The notes under the pieces were generated by a model that searched no databases, was not told the origin of the DNA, and saw only the letters and a program-made list of their open reading frames with translations. 64,000 nt of DNA from a bacterium A37T11 (GTDB taxonomy: Bacteria; Bacteroidota; Bacteroidia; Sphingobacteriales; Sphingobacteriaceae). Where the stretch lies: the NCBI GenBank assembly GCA_900109895.1, contig FOBR01000024.1, positions 1-64,000 on the forward strand, in the 5' to 3' direction. The position numbers were made by a program, and so were the translations under genes. This document shows, piece after piece, positions 15,579 through 24,341 of the stretch. Each line of letters starts with the position of its first letter. The stretch's first letter is position 1.

Positions 15579-16802
15579 TTATCGCTTTTCAGCAAGAATA
15601 GTCATATTTCGTAAGTCAAGTACTATTATATTCGTCCCTGTAGGAATGGTATAATAGGAGTTGCGCTGAGCACTTGAGTATCCACCAGACAGATCGGCCA
15701 CTTTTCCTAACCTGAGCGTTTGGTCTTGTTGGGTGCCGGTAGCCGTCAACGGACAGCTAAATGCATATGCCAAATTTTTGTTATTGTCATTCCCTCCGTA
15801 GACTGTAAACTTAGTTTTTCCTGTCTTTCCACCTGTATATACAAGCACTTGCGGATCGGCCAAGCTTACCGTGCACTCCATTTTAATTGGAGTACCCCAA
15901 CTGTTGATCGCTCCATGCATCCACAATTCTGTTATTTCGGTGGTCATGGCAACACTTTGGTCACCAACCCACTGGACCACTTTTGGTGTCAGCGCTTTAT
16001 TGGGCGAATAAATGGCTACTGTAGCTTTCGACATATTAACTACGATACGGTATTGTCCCGGAGTAGAGATTTTCCAAGAAATTGGGTTTTCGCGCATCAC
16101 CACGCCTTCGGCCTCACCGTCTTGTAATGTTCCACTGTTATTGGCAGGGCATATATAGTTGGTTTCATTATTAAATTCCACTGGAATCTGTAGTTCTCCG
16201 GCTTGCAGATCGATCAAATACGCGTACTGATTTTCATTTTCCAATGTTTTGCTGATTTCTACTTTAGTTAATCCTGGTATTGCAGTGCCATCCAGAAATA
16301 TCTTATCTGCACCAAAAATCACCGTTTTGATAGGCTGTACATTTATAGTCACTGTACGAACTTCCGGCGCCTCGAATGTAGCGCCACCTTCAAATTGAGC
16401 CACTACCCGAAACTCTAACGTGAAAGATTTATTGGGAGGTAGCTTCCATTTTTCGTTCGCCCAATTTTGTAATTGCTCAGATGAAAAGCTTCGGCTGTAT
16501 ATCCCTTCATCCTCATAGTTCACAATTGCGGTAGATGAGCCAAAGTTGTTGCCTACTACATCCAGTTTGGTGGTGTATGAAATAATATGATTTTCAGATA
16601 CGGGCCTCGCTTCCGTCCATTTGAAGGTAAGGATGTCGTCGGTTATATGCTCTTCATCCAACGTTATATCAGCAGCTGAAGCAGAGAGTTGCAATTGTTC
16701 CTGAATCTTTGCAATATCTTCAATTTCGTATTTGCAAGCATTCAGGCACAACCCATATATTAATAATAGTCCCGTTTTAAAAAAATATGTTATCCTTTTC
16801 AT
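15579..16802 (-). CDS. SusE-like outer-membrane glycan-binding lipoprotein, PUL 1
   Basis: 407 residues, ATG start, lipobox GLCLNAC. The N-terminal 150 residues match the SusE Ig-like domain (LTFKWTEA, ISYTTKLDVVGNNFG, SSEQLQNWANEKWKLPP, LEFRVVAQF...APEVRTVTINV). Two later modules resemble SusE/SusF-type starch-binding folds, with repeated aromatic and GQYRIVVNMSKATVAIYSP segments. Proteins of this type sit on the cell surface and help capture glycan for SusCD. It lies 25 bp after susD and 44 bp before the DUF4832 gene, in the same operon. Confidence 0.82.
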   Translation of the reverse strand: MKRITYFFKTGLLLIYGLCLNACKYEIEDIAKIQEQLQLSASAADITLDEEHITDDILTFKWTEARPVSENHIISYTTKLDVVGNNFGSSTAIVNYEDEGIYSRSFSSEQLQNWANEKWKLPPNKSFTLEFRVVAQFEGGATFEAPEVRTVTINVQPIKTVIFGADKIFLDGTAIPGLTKVEISKTLENENQYAYLIDLQAGELQIPVEFNNETNYICPANNSGTLQDGEAEGVVMRENPISWKISTPGQYRIVVNMSKATVAIYSPNKALTPKVVQWVGDQSVAMTTEITELWMHGAINSWGTPIKMECTVSLADPQVLVYTGGKTGKTKFTVYGGNDNNKNLAYAFSCPLTATGTQQDQTLRLGKVADLSGGYSSAQRNSYYTIPTGTNIIVLDLRNMTILAEKR

Positions 16803-16827
16803 AAAAATGTTGATTTATACTATTATT

Positions 16828-18480
16828 TCACTTACCATACCCTGGATTCTGAGGAAACTCTGCATCCCGGTTGGCATCAATAATCGTTTGTGGAATAGGC
16901 CATAGCGCATCACGATCCTGTATTTTATCTTTGATAGCATTGTTGTACTTTTTCACCCTTTCTATCAGTTTATTGGTGCGTACCAATGTAAACCTTCTGC
17001 TTTCTTCTCCGGCTAATTCGCGGATACGCTCATCGAGCAGAAAATCCATGGTCACATCAGCCGAAGTTATAGGCGAGGCACCTGCCCTTCTGCGCACCTC
17101 ATTGATTGCTTCGGCGGCACTGGATGTTTTACCTTGACCTAAATCAGCTTCTGCCAGCAAGAGGTATGTTTCAGCCAACCTGAACTTCATACGGTCTTTA
17201 TAACTTCCAGTTAGGCTTAAGTTCTCGCCACGACCGTAAAAGAATTTTGTTGGGGTAGGGTACAGCGTCTTTGTGGAAAGCCAGGTTTGGTCTGTGATAT
17301 TTGATTTTTTACCGTTTAAGGATACATTATCGATATTGTTGTAATACCAATTCCGTTTAATATTGTAGTTAGAATTACGAATATCTGTTGCATCAAAAAT
17401 ACCCGCTATATCGCCAGTTGCATTGGTGCCTTTGGTGCCTACCCACCATTTCATCGGCACGATTTGGGCCAATCCCCGACCGCCCAATGTGTCTGCAAGC
17501 ACAAATCCGGATATTTCATTATACTTAGGAATCCAGGCCCTTCGTGTCCAATCGTCCGAATTGGTACCGCCACCTACTGTATTAAACTCAAATTGTAACA
17601 CCCAGATACTTTCCTTGTTGCCATGACTCTGTCTGTTTTGGTTATTTTCTATGAAAAGGTCACTAAAAACATCTCCCGGATTATCCTTATTCACGCCATA
17701 ACGAGTTTTCATTAATGAATAATAACCACTATTGATAACCGCCAAGGCAGCTTGTTCTGCCAAGGCATTTTCTCCTTTCGAAAGATACATTTCGCTTAAT
17801 AAATGATAGGCGGCCCACTTAGTCAATTTTCCATCTTTTACTTCATCTGGGTTTTCTGGGAGGTGTTCTGAAGCAAATTTAAGGTCCTCAATAATATGAC
17901 CTACTACTTCAGTCTTGGGGGTACGGGTGAAATTAAGTTGGAAATCATATAATATAGTCTCCACATAGGGAACATCCCCAAAGAGATAAACCAACGTACG
18001 GTAAGCATAGGCACGGAAAAAACGGGCCTCAGCCTGAAAACGTTCTTTATCGGATGGCTCATCCCAGTTTTTATTATTTTCTGCATATATCAATATTTCA
18101 TTTGCAGAGGAGATTAGGCTATATGCCCAATTCCAATAAGAGGCTACAAATTTTTCCTCAGAAGTTAAAGTTAGATTGGCGAATGCCGTTAAAGATGCGT
18201 CGCTGTTTATTACCTCAACCAGATCAGTGGCTGCCTGCAATGCTTCGTAAGGGCAAGCCCCGTTATGAATGTATGCCCCACCTTCACCAAAGGTATTATA
18301 TTCGGAACGTGTTATGGCATATAGCCCAGCACTTCCAACCTCAAATCCGTAGGTACTGGTAAAGGTATTGGTTGGGGCCAGCTGAGATTTTAAATCTTCT
18401 TTAAGAAAGTCTTTGCAAGCAGTTGCGAAGGGCATTAATATAGTTACTATCCCTATATGTATGATGTTTTTTCTTTTCAT
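16828..18480 (-). CDS. SusD/RagB family glycan-binding lipoprotein, PUL 1
   Basis: 550 residues, lipobox PFATACKDF. It shows the SusD tetratricopeptide-like helical scaffold: EARFFRAYAYRTLVYLFGDVPYVE is the family hallmark, followed by KWAAYHLLSEMYLSKGE, and the C-terminal RLAETYLLLAEADLGQGK, EAINEVRRRAGA and FLLDERIRELAGEESRRF. It caps the SusC barrel and binds oligosaccharide at the surface. It starts 13 bp after susC, the usual coupling. Confidence 0.95.
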   Translation of the reverse strand: MKRKNIIHIGIVTILMPFATACKDFLKEDLKSQLAPTNTFTSTYGFEVGSAGLYAITRSEYNTFGEGGAYIHNGACPYEALQAATDLVEVINSDASLTAFANLTLTSEEKFVASYWNWAYSLISSANEILIYAENNKNWDEPSDKERFQAEARFFRAYAYRTLVYLFGDVPYVETILYDFQLNFTRTPKTEVVGHIIEDLKFASEHLPENPDEVKDGKLTKWAAYHLLSEMYLSKGENALAEQAALAVINSGYYSLMKTRYGVNKDNPGDVFSDLFIENNQNRQSHGNKESIWVLQFEFNTVGGGTNSDDWTRRAWIPKYNEISGFVLADTLGGRGLAQIVPMKWWVGTKGTNATGDIAGIFDATDIRNSNYNIKRNWYYNNIDNVSLNGKKSNITDQTWLSTKTLYPTPTKFFYGRGENLSLTGSYKDRMKFRLAETYLLLAEADLGQGKTSSAAEAINEVRRRAGASPITSADVTMDFLLDERIRELAGEESRRFTLVRTNKLIERVKKYNNAIKDKIQDRDALWPIPQTIIDANRDAEFPQNPGYGK

Positions 18481-18493
18481 ATCGTATATTGCA

Positions 18494-21400
18494 TTAGAAA
18501 GTTAAATTTAATCCTAGCATGTAGGATCGTGCAGTAGGGTAGGAAGCCATCCAGCTATTGTCATAGTTAAGCACTTGCCTGACATTGGAGAACGTGTGTA
18601 GATTGTTTACGCTCAGATTTACGTCAATTGCGCTTAAACCTATTTTTCCGGCAATTTTTTGTCCTATCTTGTAGCCAAAGGTTATATTCTTGACTTGTAA
18701 ATAAGATACTTTTTTGTAGTAGCTATGCCCGAAATTATTGGTATAACCCGGTGAGACAATGTCGGCATTAGGGTTTTCAGGTGTCCAATAATTGGCATTA
18801 TGTATATAATTAGTTACGCCATATGTCCAAGATCCAATATTAGCCACATTGTCTTCGCGCCAGACGCCAAAAACGCCATTTATTAAACATGATAAGTAAA
18901 AATCTTTAAAGGCTATACGGTTGCCCAGAGAGGCTGTAAAGCTTGGCATTTTAGAGCCAATTATTTTTTTATCACTCGCATTTATATATCCATTCCCATC
19001 TACATCTTCCAACTTGGCCGCTCCAGGTGCTGCTCCAGCTTGAATTTCACGTTCATTGCCATTAGCATCCTTAACGAAATATTCATCGTCCTTTTGCCAG
19101 ATACCTACCATATTATAGTCGTAATAGACTCTTAGGGGCCTGCCAATAAACCATAAGTTATTTATGTCATCAATATGATCACCCCTTAATTCAATGATTT
19201 TATCACGATTAACGGAGAAGTTGGCATTTGAAGACCAACGAAAGTTATGTTTATCTACATTAATGGAGTTGAGGGATATTTCAATGCCTTTATTGCGGGT
19301 TTGGCCGATATTGTCCCAAATCTTGTTGTACCCGTTCATGATAGGCACCGTCCGTGTCATTAGCAGATCATGTGTATTGGATTGGTAAACATCGATTGTT
19401 CCACTAAGTCGGCTATTAAAAATTTGAAAATCCAAGCCAATATTCGTTCTATAAGTAGTTTCCCATTTCAGATTTGGGTTTCCAATGCCATCACCAGCCA
19501 AATAGGCCGTATTGACAGCTGTGCCGCCATCACCCCATATATATTTGACATTAGAATAGAGACGGTCCAGTGTTTGGTATGGGCTGATGGCCTGGTTGCC
19601 ATTAGCGCCATATGATGCTCTCAGTTTAAGCGAATTTATCCAAGTTACATGGTTTTTTACAAAGTCTTCATCACCTATTTGCCATGCTAAGGCCCCGGAA
19701 GGAAAAAAAGCATATTTATTGTTTTCTCCGAACACAGATGAGCCGTCTGAACGGCCTGTGAATGTTAACATATATTTACTTTTATAGGCATAATTTAATC
19801 GAAACATGTAAGATAACATAGCCGTTTCAGACAGAGATGAAGAAATTACTTGATTTCGAGCTGCAGTACCTATCATATTATAGCCTGCGTCGTCCGTCAC
19901 AAATCCATCTCCACTTTCTGAAGAGGAAATAGTTTTCGTCTTTTGCATGCTGAACAAACCTGTTGCATCAAATCGATGGCTCCCTATCTCGCGTTCATAC
20001 TTGAATACATTCTCCCAGGTATAATCGGTATAATGTCCATTACTGATACTGGCTTTACCACCCACTTGCCCACCTTGCTCTCTTCCCTCAAAGGTATTAC
20101 GTCCATAGTAGGTGCCGGTAAAACTGCTGCGATAGTCATAGCCATAGTTAGACCTAAATGTTAAGCCTGTAATTGGGAGTAGTATATTTACATAACCATT
20201 AAGGAAAAAGTTTCGGTTAGTTCTATCTTGGTCGGCATTGACATTGAGCATTGGATTGGTCATTAGCGAATACTCCATAGGTTCCTCCACATAATTGCCG
20301 GAATCATCTTTATATTTTCCATATGGGCTCTGTTTGATGGCGTGTTCAATATTGGGAGTGATGCCACCATCATTACGTTGTATGAATTGAGTCCCTATAC
20401 CCGTAGTCAACCACTTGTTAAAAACCTGGTCAATATTGACAGAAATATTGGTGCGCTTGAGTTTAGAGTTGTAAACCACACCATTCTGATCCAGGGAAGC
20501 AATTGCAGCTGCATATTTGGTGTTTTCTGTCCCTCCAGATATGCTTAATTGGTGATCCATCGTAAAGGCTTCTTGAAAGATATAGTCCTGCCAATTGTTG
20601 GTGACGCCATTTTGGTAATTCTCACGTTCCGTTAGACTGATAATGTTTCCCGCAATAGGATCGAGTAAATCTCCCGAGTACCCTTCTTTTAACCGGCCGA
20701 TGTCTTGTTGAAAACGGATATATTCATTAGGCCCCATTACCTGTATCCATTGCATAGGCTCTGCAAATCCAAGTTGCCCTTTGTAATTAACCTGCGGTTT
20801 TCCATTCATACCTCTTTTGGTCTGAATCAGAATAACTCCGTTTGATCCACGTGAGCCGTAAATTGCCACGGCAGAAGCGTCTTTTAAAATAGTTAGATTG
20901 TCAATGTTATTTGGATCAAGATCAACTAGCGAACCGCTATATGGAATTCCATCCAGCACAATCAAGGGTGAATTGTTAGCTGATAAAGAATTTTCACCTC
21001 TTATGAGCAGAGATTGGTCCTGGCCTGGAGCCGCATTGGTAGTTGTTATGCTAAAACCAGAAACCTGTCCAACCAGTCGGTCCATCACATTAGGGGTAGA
21101 TACCATTTCCAGTTGTTCTTTGCCAACCACCGATAAACCACCCGTCAAATCTTTTTTTCGCTTTGTACCATAGCCCACTACCACTACCTCATCCAAGCCG
21201 CTGACCGATGATTTCAGCTTGATATTGATGGTTGGATTTTCTGTAATCACTGATTCGGCCGGTTCAAATCCTAAAATAGAATAACTCAGCGTATGTTCTC
21301 CTTCTGAAACAGTTATTGAGTATCTACCCTCAGCATTGGTAGCTACGGTTTTGTTCTTACCTTTCACATTAACTGTGACACCTTCCAATGCTTTCCCATT

Positions 21401-21817
21401 TTCATCTGTCACTTGGCCGGAGATTACACGTTGCTGGGCAGGTGTTGAAAAGTTTGAGGTTTCAGAATGCCGCTTAATGACAATTGTTCCATTATTGAGG
21501 GACCACTCCAGCCCACTTCCAGCCAGAATAATAGCCATCGCTTGCTGCAGATTGATGTTTTGGATATTGGCAGTGACGGGGATAGACGCGATCTGCATAC
21601 CACGAAAGAAGTAAGGATATCCTTGCTGCTTCTGAATTTCTTTCATGACCTCACCAAGTTTGGTGTTTTCTGCCTTTAAAGTAATGTTTTGCGCTATACT
21701 TGTCGCAAATACCTGTATGGAAAACACAAGGGTTAATAAAATTGTTAATTTCATCACGAATAATAATTGTATTGCTAAAGGCCGTAATTTGCCATTAGCA
21801 TAAAATATAAAAACCAT
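18494..21817 (-). CDS. SusC/RagA TonB-linked outer-membrane transporter with STN signalling domain, PUL 1
   Basis: 1107 residues from ATG 21817; a second ATG at 21754 (MKLTILLTL) would shorten the signal peptide. Domains in order: signal region, STN domain (about 50-115: ITLKAENTKLGEVMKEIQKQ, ANIQNINLQQAMAIILAGSG), CarboxypepD_reg (about 130-205), the SusC linker VVVGYGTKRKKDLTGG, plug (TPNVMDRLVGQVSGF, SLLIRGENSLSANNSPLIVLDGIPYSG) and the long barrel with a C-terminal LGLNLTF. The STN domain couples ligand import to FecR, encoded just upstream with its sigma factor. The ligand is unknown. Confidence 0.95.
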   Translation of the reverse strand: MVFIFYANGKLRPLAIQLLFVMKLTILLTLVFSIQVFATSIAQNITLKAENTKLGEVMKEIQKQQGYPYFFRGMQIASIPVTANIQNINLQQAMAIILAGSGLEWSLNNGTIVIKRHSETSNFSTPAQQRVISGQVTDENGKALEGVTVNVKGKNKTVATNAEGRYSITVSEGEHTLSYSILGFEPAESVITENPTINIKLKSSVSGLDEVVVVGYGTKRKKDLTGGLSVVGKEQLEMVSTPNVMDRLVGQVSGFSITTTNAAPGQDQSLLIRGENSLSANNSPLIVLDGIPYSGSLVDLDPNNIDNLTILKDASAVAIYGSRGSNGVILIQTKRGMNGKPQVNYKGQLGFAEPMQWIQVMGPNEYIRFQQDIGRLKEGYSGDLLDPIAGNIISLTERENYQNGVTNNWQDYIFQEAFTMDHQLSISGGTENTKYAAAIASLDQNGVVYNSKLKRTNISVNIDQVFNKWLTTGIGTQFIQRNDGGITPNIEHAIKQSPYGKYKDDSGNYVEEPMEYSLMTNPMLNVNADQDRTNRNFFLNGYVNILLPITGLTFRSNYGYDYRSSFTGTYYGRNTFEGREQGGQVGGKASISNGHYTDYTWENVFKYEREIGSHRFDATGLFSMQKTKTISSSESGDGFVTDDAGYNMIGTAARNQVISSSLSETAMLSYMFRLNYAYKSKYMLTFTGRSDGSSVFGENNKYAFFPSGALAWQIGDEDFVKNHVTWINSLKLRASYGANGNQAISPYQTLDRLYSNVKYIWGDGGTAVNTAYLAGDGIGNPNLKWETTYRTNIGLDFQIFNSRLSGTIDVYQSNTHDLLMTRTVPIMNGYNKIWDNIGQTRNKGIEISLNSINVDKHNFRWSSNANFSVNRDKIIELRGDHIDDINNLWFIGRPLRVYYDYNMVGIWQKDDEYFVKDANGNEREIQAGAAPGAAKLEDVDGNGYINASDKKIIGSKMPSFTASLGNRIAFKDFYLSCLINGVFGVWREDNVANIGSWTYGVTNYIHNANYWTPENPNADIVSPGYTNNFGHSYYKKVSYLQVKNITFGYKIGQKIAGKIGLSAIDVNLSVNNLHTFSNVRQVLNYDNSWMASYPTARSYMLGLNLTF

Positions 21818-21829
21818 ATATTTGTCCTG

Positions 21830-21936
21830 TTTGGATCGTTTAAAAATTTGGTCATAGCCTTAGTCGCATGACTAGGCAAGAATGAGATTATCCAACCATC
21901 TTGTCCGGATTGGTGTACCAGCACTATCCGGATTTT
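21830..21936 (+). ncRNA. Weak candidate antisense RNA in the susC leader of PUL 1
   Basis: In the FecR-SusC gap the plus strand has TATATTTG (21817-21824), with a TTTG 25 bp before it (too far for a good promoter). Downstream is a perfect stem TCCGGAT (21904-21910) / ATCCGGA (21926-21932) followed by four T. The layout resembles the better candidate in PUL 2. A second, bulged hairpin (GCCTTAGTC...GACTAGGC) lies near 21858-21877. Confidence 0.25.
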
Positions 21937-22051
21937 AGTTTGGCTTTATGCCAATGGATTCAGTAAATTTATGTTTGTATGCTCATCATTTAATTCGCTG
22001 TAATCGGTTTATCATAATATAGTTACTTACTTTTATTTTTCCTCTATTGGG

Positions 22052-23278
22052 TTACTCATTTGTGACAATCAATTTGTTTTTATTGTTCGTTTTTTCGATT
22101 TTAAAATTTAGTCCACTTTCCTTCAAGATTTCAAGTACGGCATTGAGACTTTTATCCCTGCTGATCATACCATAAAAGCGGACAGTAGGAACCCTACCCT
22201 TAAACTCCAAAACCAGGTCATACCATCGACTCAACTGGTTAAATGCATCCATGGGCACTGTGCCATCAAATTGGAAGAATCCGTTCTTCCAAGCAGTAAC
22301 CACTTCCACATCGGTTTTCTTTTTTTGCAAGATATCCCCAGACAAGAGAGATTGCTCTCCGGGGCTTAATAATAAAGTTTGCGTTGTCATTCCAGGTTGT
22401 GTGGGTTTGTCGATGTTAGTTACTTGTATGGCACCCTGAACCAAGGTGGTTTTGATAGTGGCTTCATCCCCATAGGCACTGAGGTTAAATGAAGTGCCCA
22501 AAACCAAAATCTCCTGATTTTTGCTTTGAACCCTGAAAGGCTTCATTTTATCTTGCTTAATTTCAAAATATGCCTCACCTTCTAAATACACAACCCTACT
22601 GTCGCCATTAAATTGGTTAGGATATGTTAGTTTACTTGCCGAGTTAAGCCATATTTTAGTCCCATCTCCCAAAACAACATGGTATTGGCCACCTTTAGGT
22701 GTTGTTAAGGTATTATATGTTGTGAAGGATGACTGATGAATTGGCGCTTCAATTTTGGTCCCATCATTATAATTTAAAATGCCATCTTTTATCTGGATTC
22801 CGGCTTTGGAGCTGTCAAGATTTATTTTTGTACCATCAGCCAAGGTGAGTATTGCTTGGTTAGATCCGGGGGCGATATCGTTTAAACTGACAGTAGTTGG
22901 TAACCGGTTTACCTGTTGACCTTGATAAAAAAATAGCCCTGTTACTATTGAAACAATCAATATAGCGGCAGCTACCAAATACCAGGGGTTAATTAAGAAA
23001 CGTATTGATGTTTTGCGATTGGCGGCTTTTTGCAAGTTTTTGCCCACGCGTTCGGTAAAAGCATCTACTTTTTTCACCAATGTATCATCGTGAGGCTTAC
23101 TGCTGTCAAGCGCTTTGCAGATTAGCTCCCTTAACTCCTCTTCATTGCCTGCATTATTAAAATACAGGTAAAGAGCGGCTATTTCAGCATCATTACAATA
23201 GCCGTTCAGGTATTGTTGAAAAAGGTGGTTTATACCATTATTTGGTTCCAATTGTGCATCGCTTTCCCCATAATACAA
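22052..23278 (-). CDS. FecR family anti-sigma factor, PUL 1
   Basis: 408 residues; only a TTG (23278) fits the start. The cytoplasmic N-terminal part (about 1-90) binds sigma, followed by one transmembrane helix (NPWYLVAAAILIVSIVTGLFFY, about 96-117). The periplasmic part has the FecR domain (ANTLTTPKGGQYHVVLGDGT, VWLNSASKLTYP, RVVYLEGEAYFEI, VLGTSFNLSAY) and ends in a secretin/STN-like module, VPTVRFYGMISRDKSLNAVL. It is the usual second gene of a sigma/anti-sigma pair. It transmits the SusC signal to the ECF factor encoded 44 bp upstream. Confidence 0.92.
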   Translation of the reverse strand: MYYGESDAQLEPNNGINHLFQQYLNGYCNDAEIAALYLYFNNAGNEEELRELICKALDSSKPHDDTLVKKVDAFTERVGKNLQKAANRKTSIRFLINPWYLVAAAILIVSIVTGLFFYQGQQVNRLPTTVSLNDIAPGSNQAILTLADGTKINLDSSKAGIQIKDGILNYNDGTKIEAPIHQSSFTTYNTLTTPKGGQYHVVLGDGTKIWLNSASKLTYPNQFNGDSRVVYLEGEAYFEIKQDKMKPFRVQSKNQEILVLGTSFNLSAYGDEATIKTTLVQGAIQVTNIDKPTQPGMTTQTLLLSPGEQSLLSGDILQKKKTDVEVVTAWKNGFFQFDGTVPMDAFNQLSRWYDLVLEFKGRVPTVRFYGMISRDKSLNAVLEILKESGLNFKIEKTNNKNKLIVTNE

Positions 23279-23322
23279 ATAAGCTTAAAAAAGTCATGGC
23301 TGGAATTGAAAAAAAATATGAA

Positions 23323-23919
23323 TTATTGAAAAAAAAATAAAATCAATGCAGAAAAATAAGCTTCTGGATGATTTTTTAGCTGTTCTTTCAAAAACTTCCC
23401 CGCTTTTTGAAGGTGGTCGTTTACTGTATTAACAGATATATGAAAAGCCTGGGCCGCTTCCTGATAGGTTTTACCATCTATTTTGCAATAAAGAAACACC
23501 TGTTGCCGTTGCTTCGGCAACTGACCAATGAGGTGGTATAAAAGTGTTTCGTTTTCTTTTTTATAAATCTGTTCCTCAACATGGCTGTAAAGCTCTGTAT
23601 TAGCAGCCATGATATTTAACAGGATGGCTTTTTCACGTGCTGCCCTTGCCATAAGATTAAAGCACAGGTTTTCTGCTATGCGGTATAAGTATGCTTTAAA
23701 AGATTTTTCAGGATCCACTTGTTCCCGTTGCTCCCAAAGCTTCATGAAAAGGTCCTGCAAGACCTCCTCGGCTAGTTCCTCAGACTTAAGAAGCTGAAGA
23801 ATGCGGTAGCCCAAAGGCCGGCGATAATATTCATAGATTTGACCAAAGGCCCTTTGGTCACCAGCCCGTAACTTTAATAAAAGTTCGTTCTCATCTGCTA
23901 GAAGGGGAGTAGAGGTCAT
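23323..23919 (-). CDS. ECF RNA polymerase sigma factor (FecI-like, Bacteroidetes group), PUL 1
   Basis: 198 residues from ATG 23919; a TTG at 23946 would add nine residues. Region 2 is in DQRAFGQIYEYYRRPLGYRI, SEELAEEVLQDLFMKLWEQR and SFKAYLYRIAENLCFN. Region 4 is in LPKQRQQVFLYCKIDGKTYQ and AQAFHISVNTVNDHLQKAGK. It should recognise promoters of the PUL 1 operon once FecR releases it. No housekeeping promoter with a TAnnTTTG box was found in front of it. Confidence 0.93.
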   Translation of the reverse strand: MTSTPLLADENELLLKLRAGDQRAFGQIYEYYRRPLGYRILQLLKSEELAEEVLQDLFMKLWEQREQVDPEKSFKAYLYRIAENLCFNLMARAAREKAILLNIMAANTELYSHVEEQIYKKENETLLYHLIGQLPKQRQQVFLYCKIDGKTYQEAAQAFHISVNTVNDHLQKAGKFLKEQLKNHPEAYFSALILFFFQ

Positions 23920-24237
23920 TTTAATCAGATTTATATCTGAGGGCAATATTAAGGATATTTATATTCAAATCAAAAAATGTTCTATTCAGTGAAGAATTAT
24001 CACTTGGTTACGTCAATGTATACTCAATCGCCGGAATTTCTATCGATGGTTTTTTTTGGAAAATCCGATTTAATCGTAATTGTTATTGCTTGCCTATTGC
24101 CCATCAGGATCTTGGTCCTCCTATAATTGATTGAACACATCCTCAGCTCCGCCATCAAATATTGCGTTGATGAAAAAGCTTGGCGAGCCATTGCGTATTC
24201 TGTAACACATTCTTTACTGCACTCAATCATCTACCAT

Positions 24238-24269
24238 GTTTGCTCATTAAAACATAGGGTTTGCTCATT
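24238..24269 (+). promoter_or_regulatory. 11-bp direct repeats 21 bp apart upstream of the giant-protein operon
   Basis: GTTTGCTCATT occurs at 24238-24248 and again at 24259-24269, in phase with two DNA helical turns. A near-consensus -7 box, TACTTTCG, lies at 24298-24305, so the repeats are where an activator would bind. The rest of the gap between the PUL 1 sigma gene and this operon (23920-24237) shows no convincing gene. Confidence 0.4.
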
Positions 24270-24341
24270 GCCATCCAATGCTAAAAATTATAAATTCTAC
24301 TTTCGGACTCATAATGTGACACTTTTATGATCTGCCAGTAG

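Noticed and set aside
24024-24230. 68-codon open frame on the minus strand in the gap before the giant-protein operon
   Set aside because: It has no recognisable family, starts without a plausible ribosome site, and an equally long frame overlaps it on the other strand.
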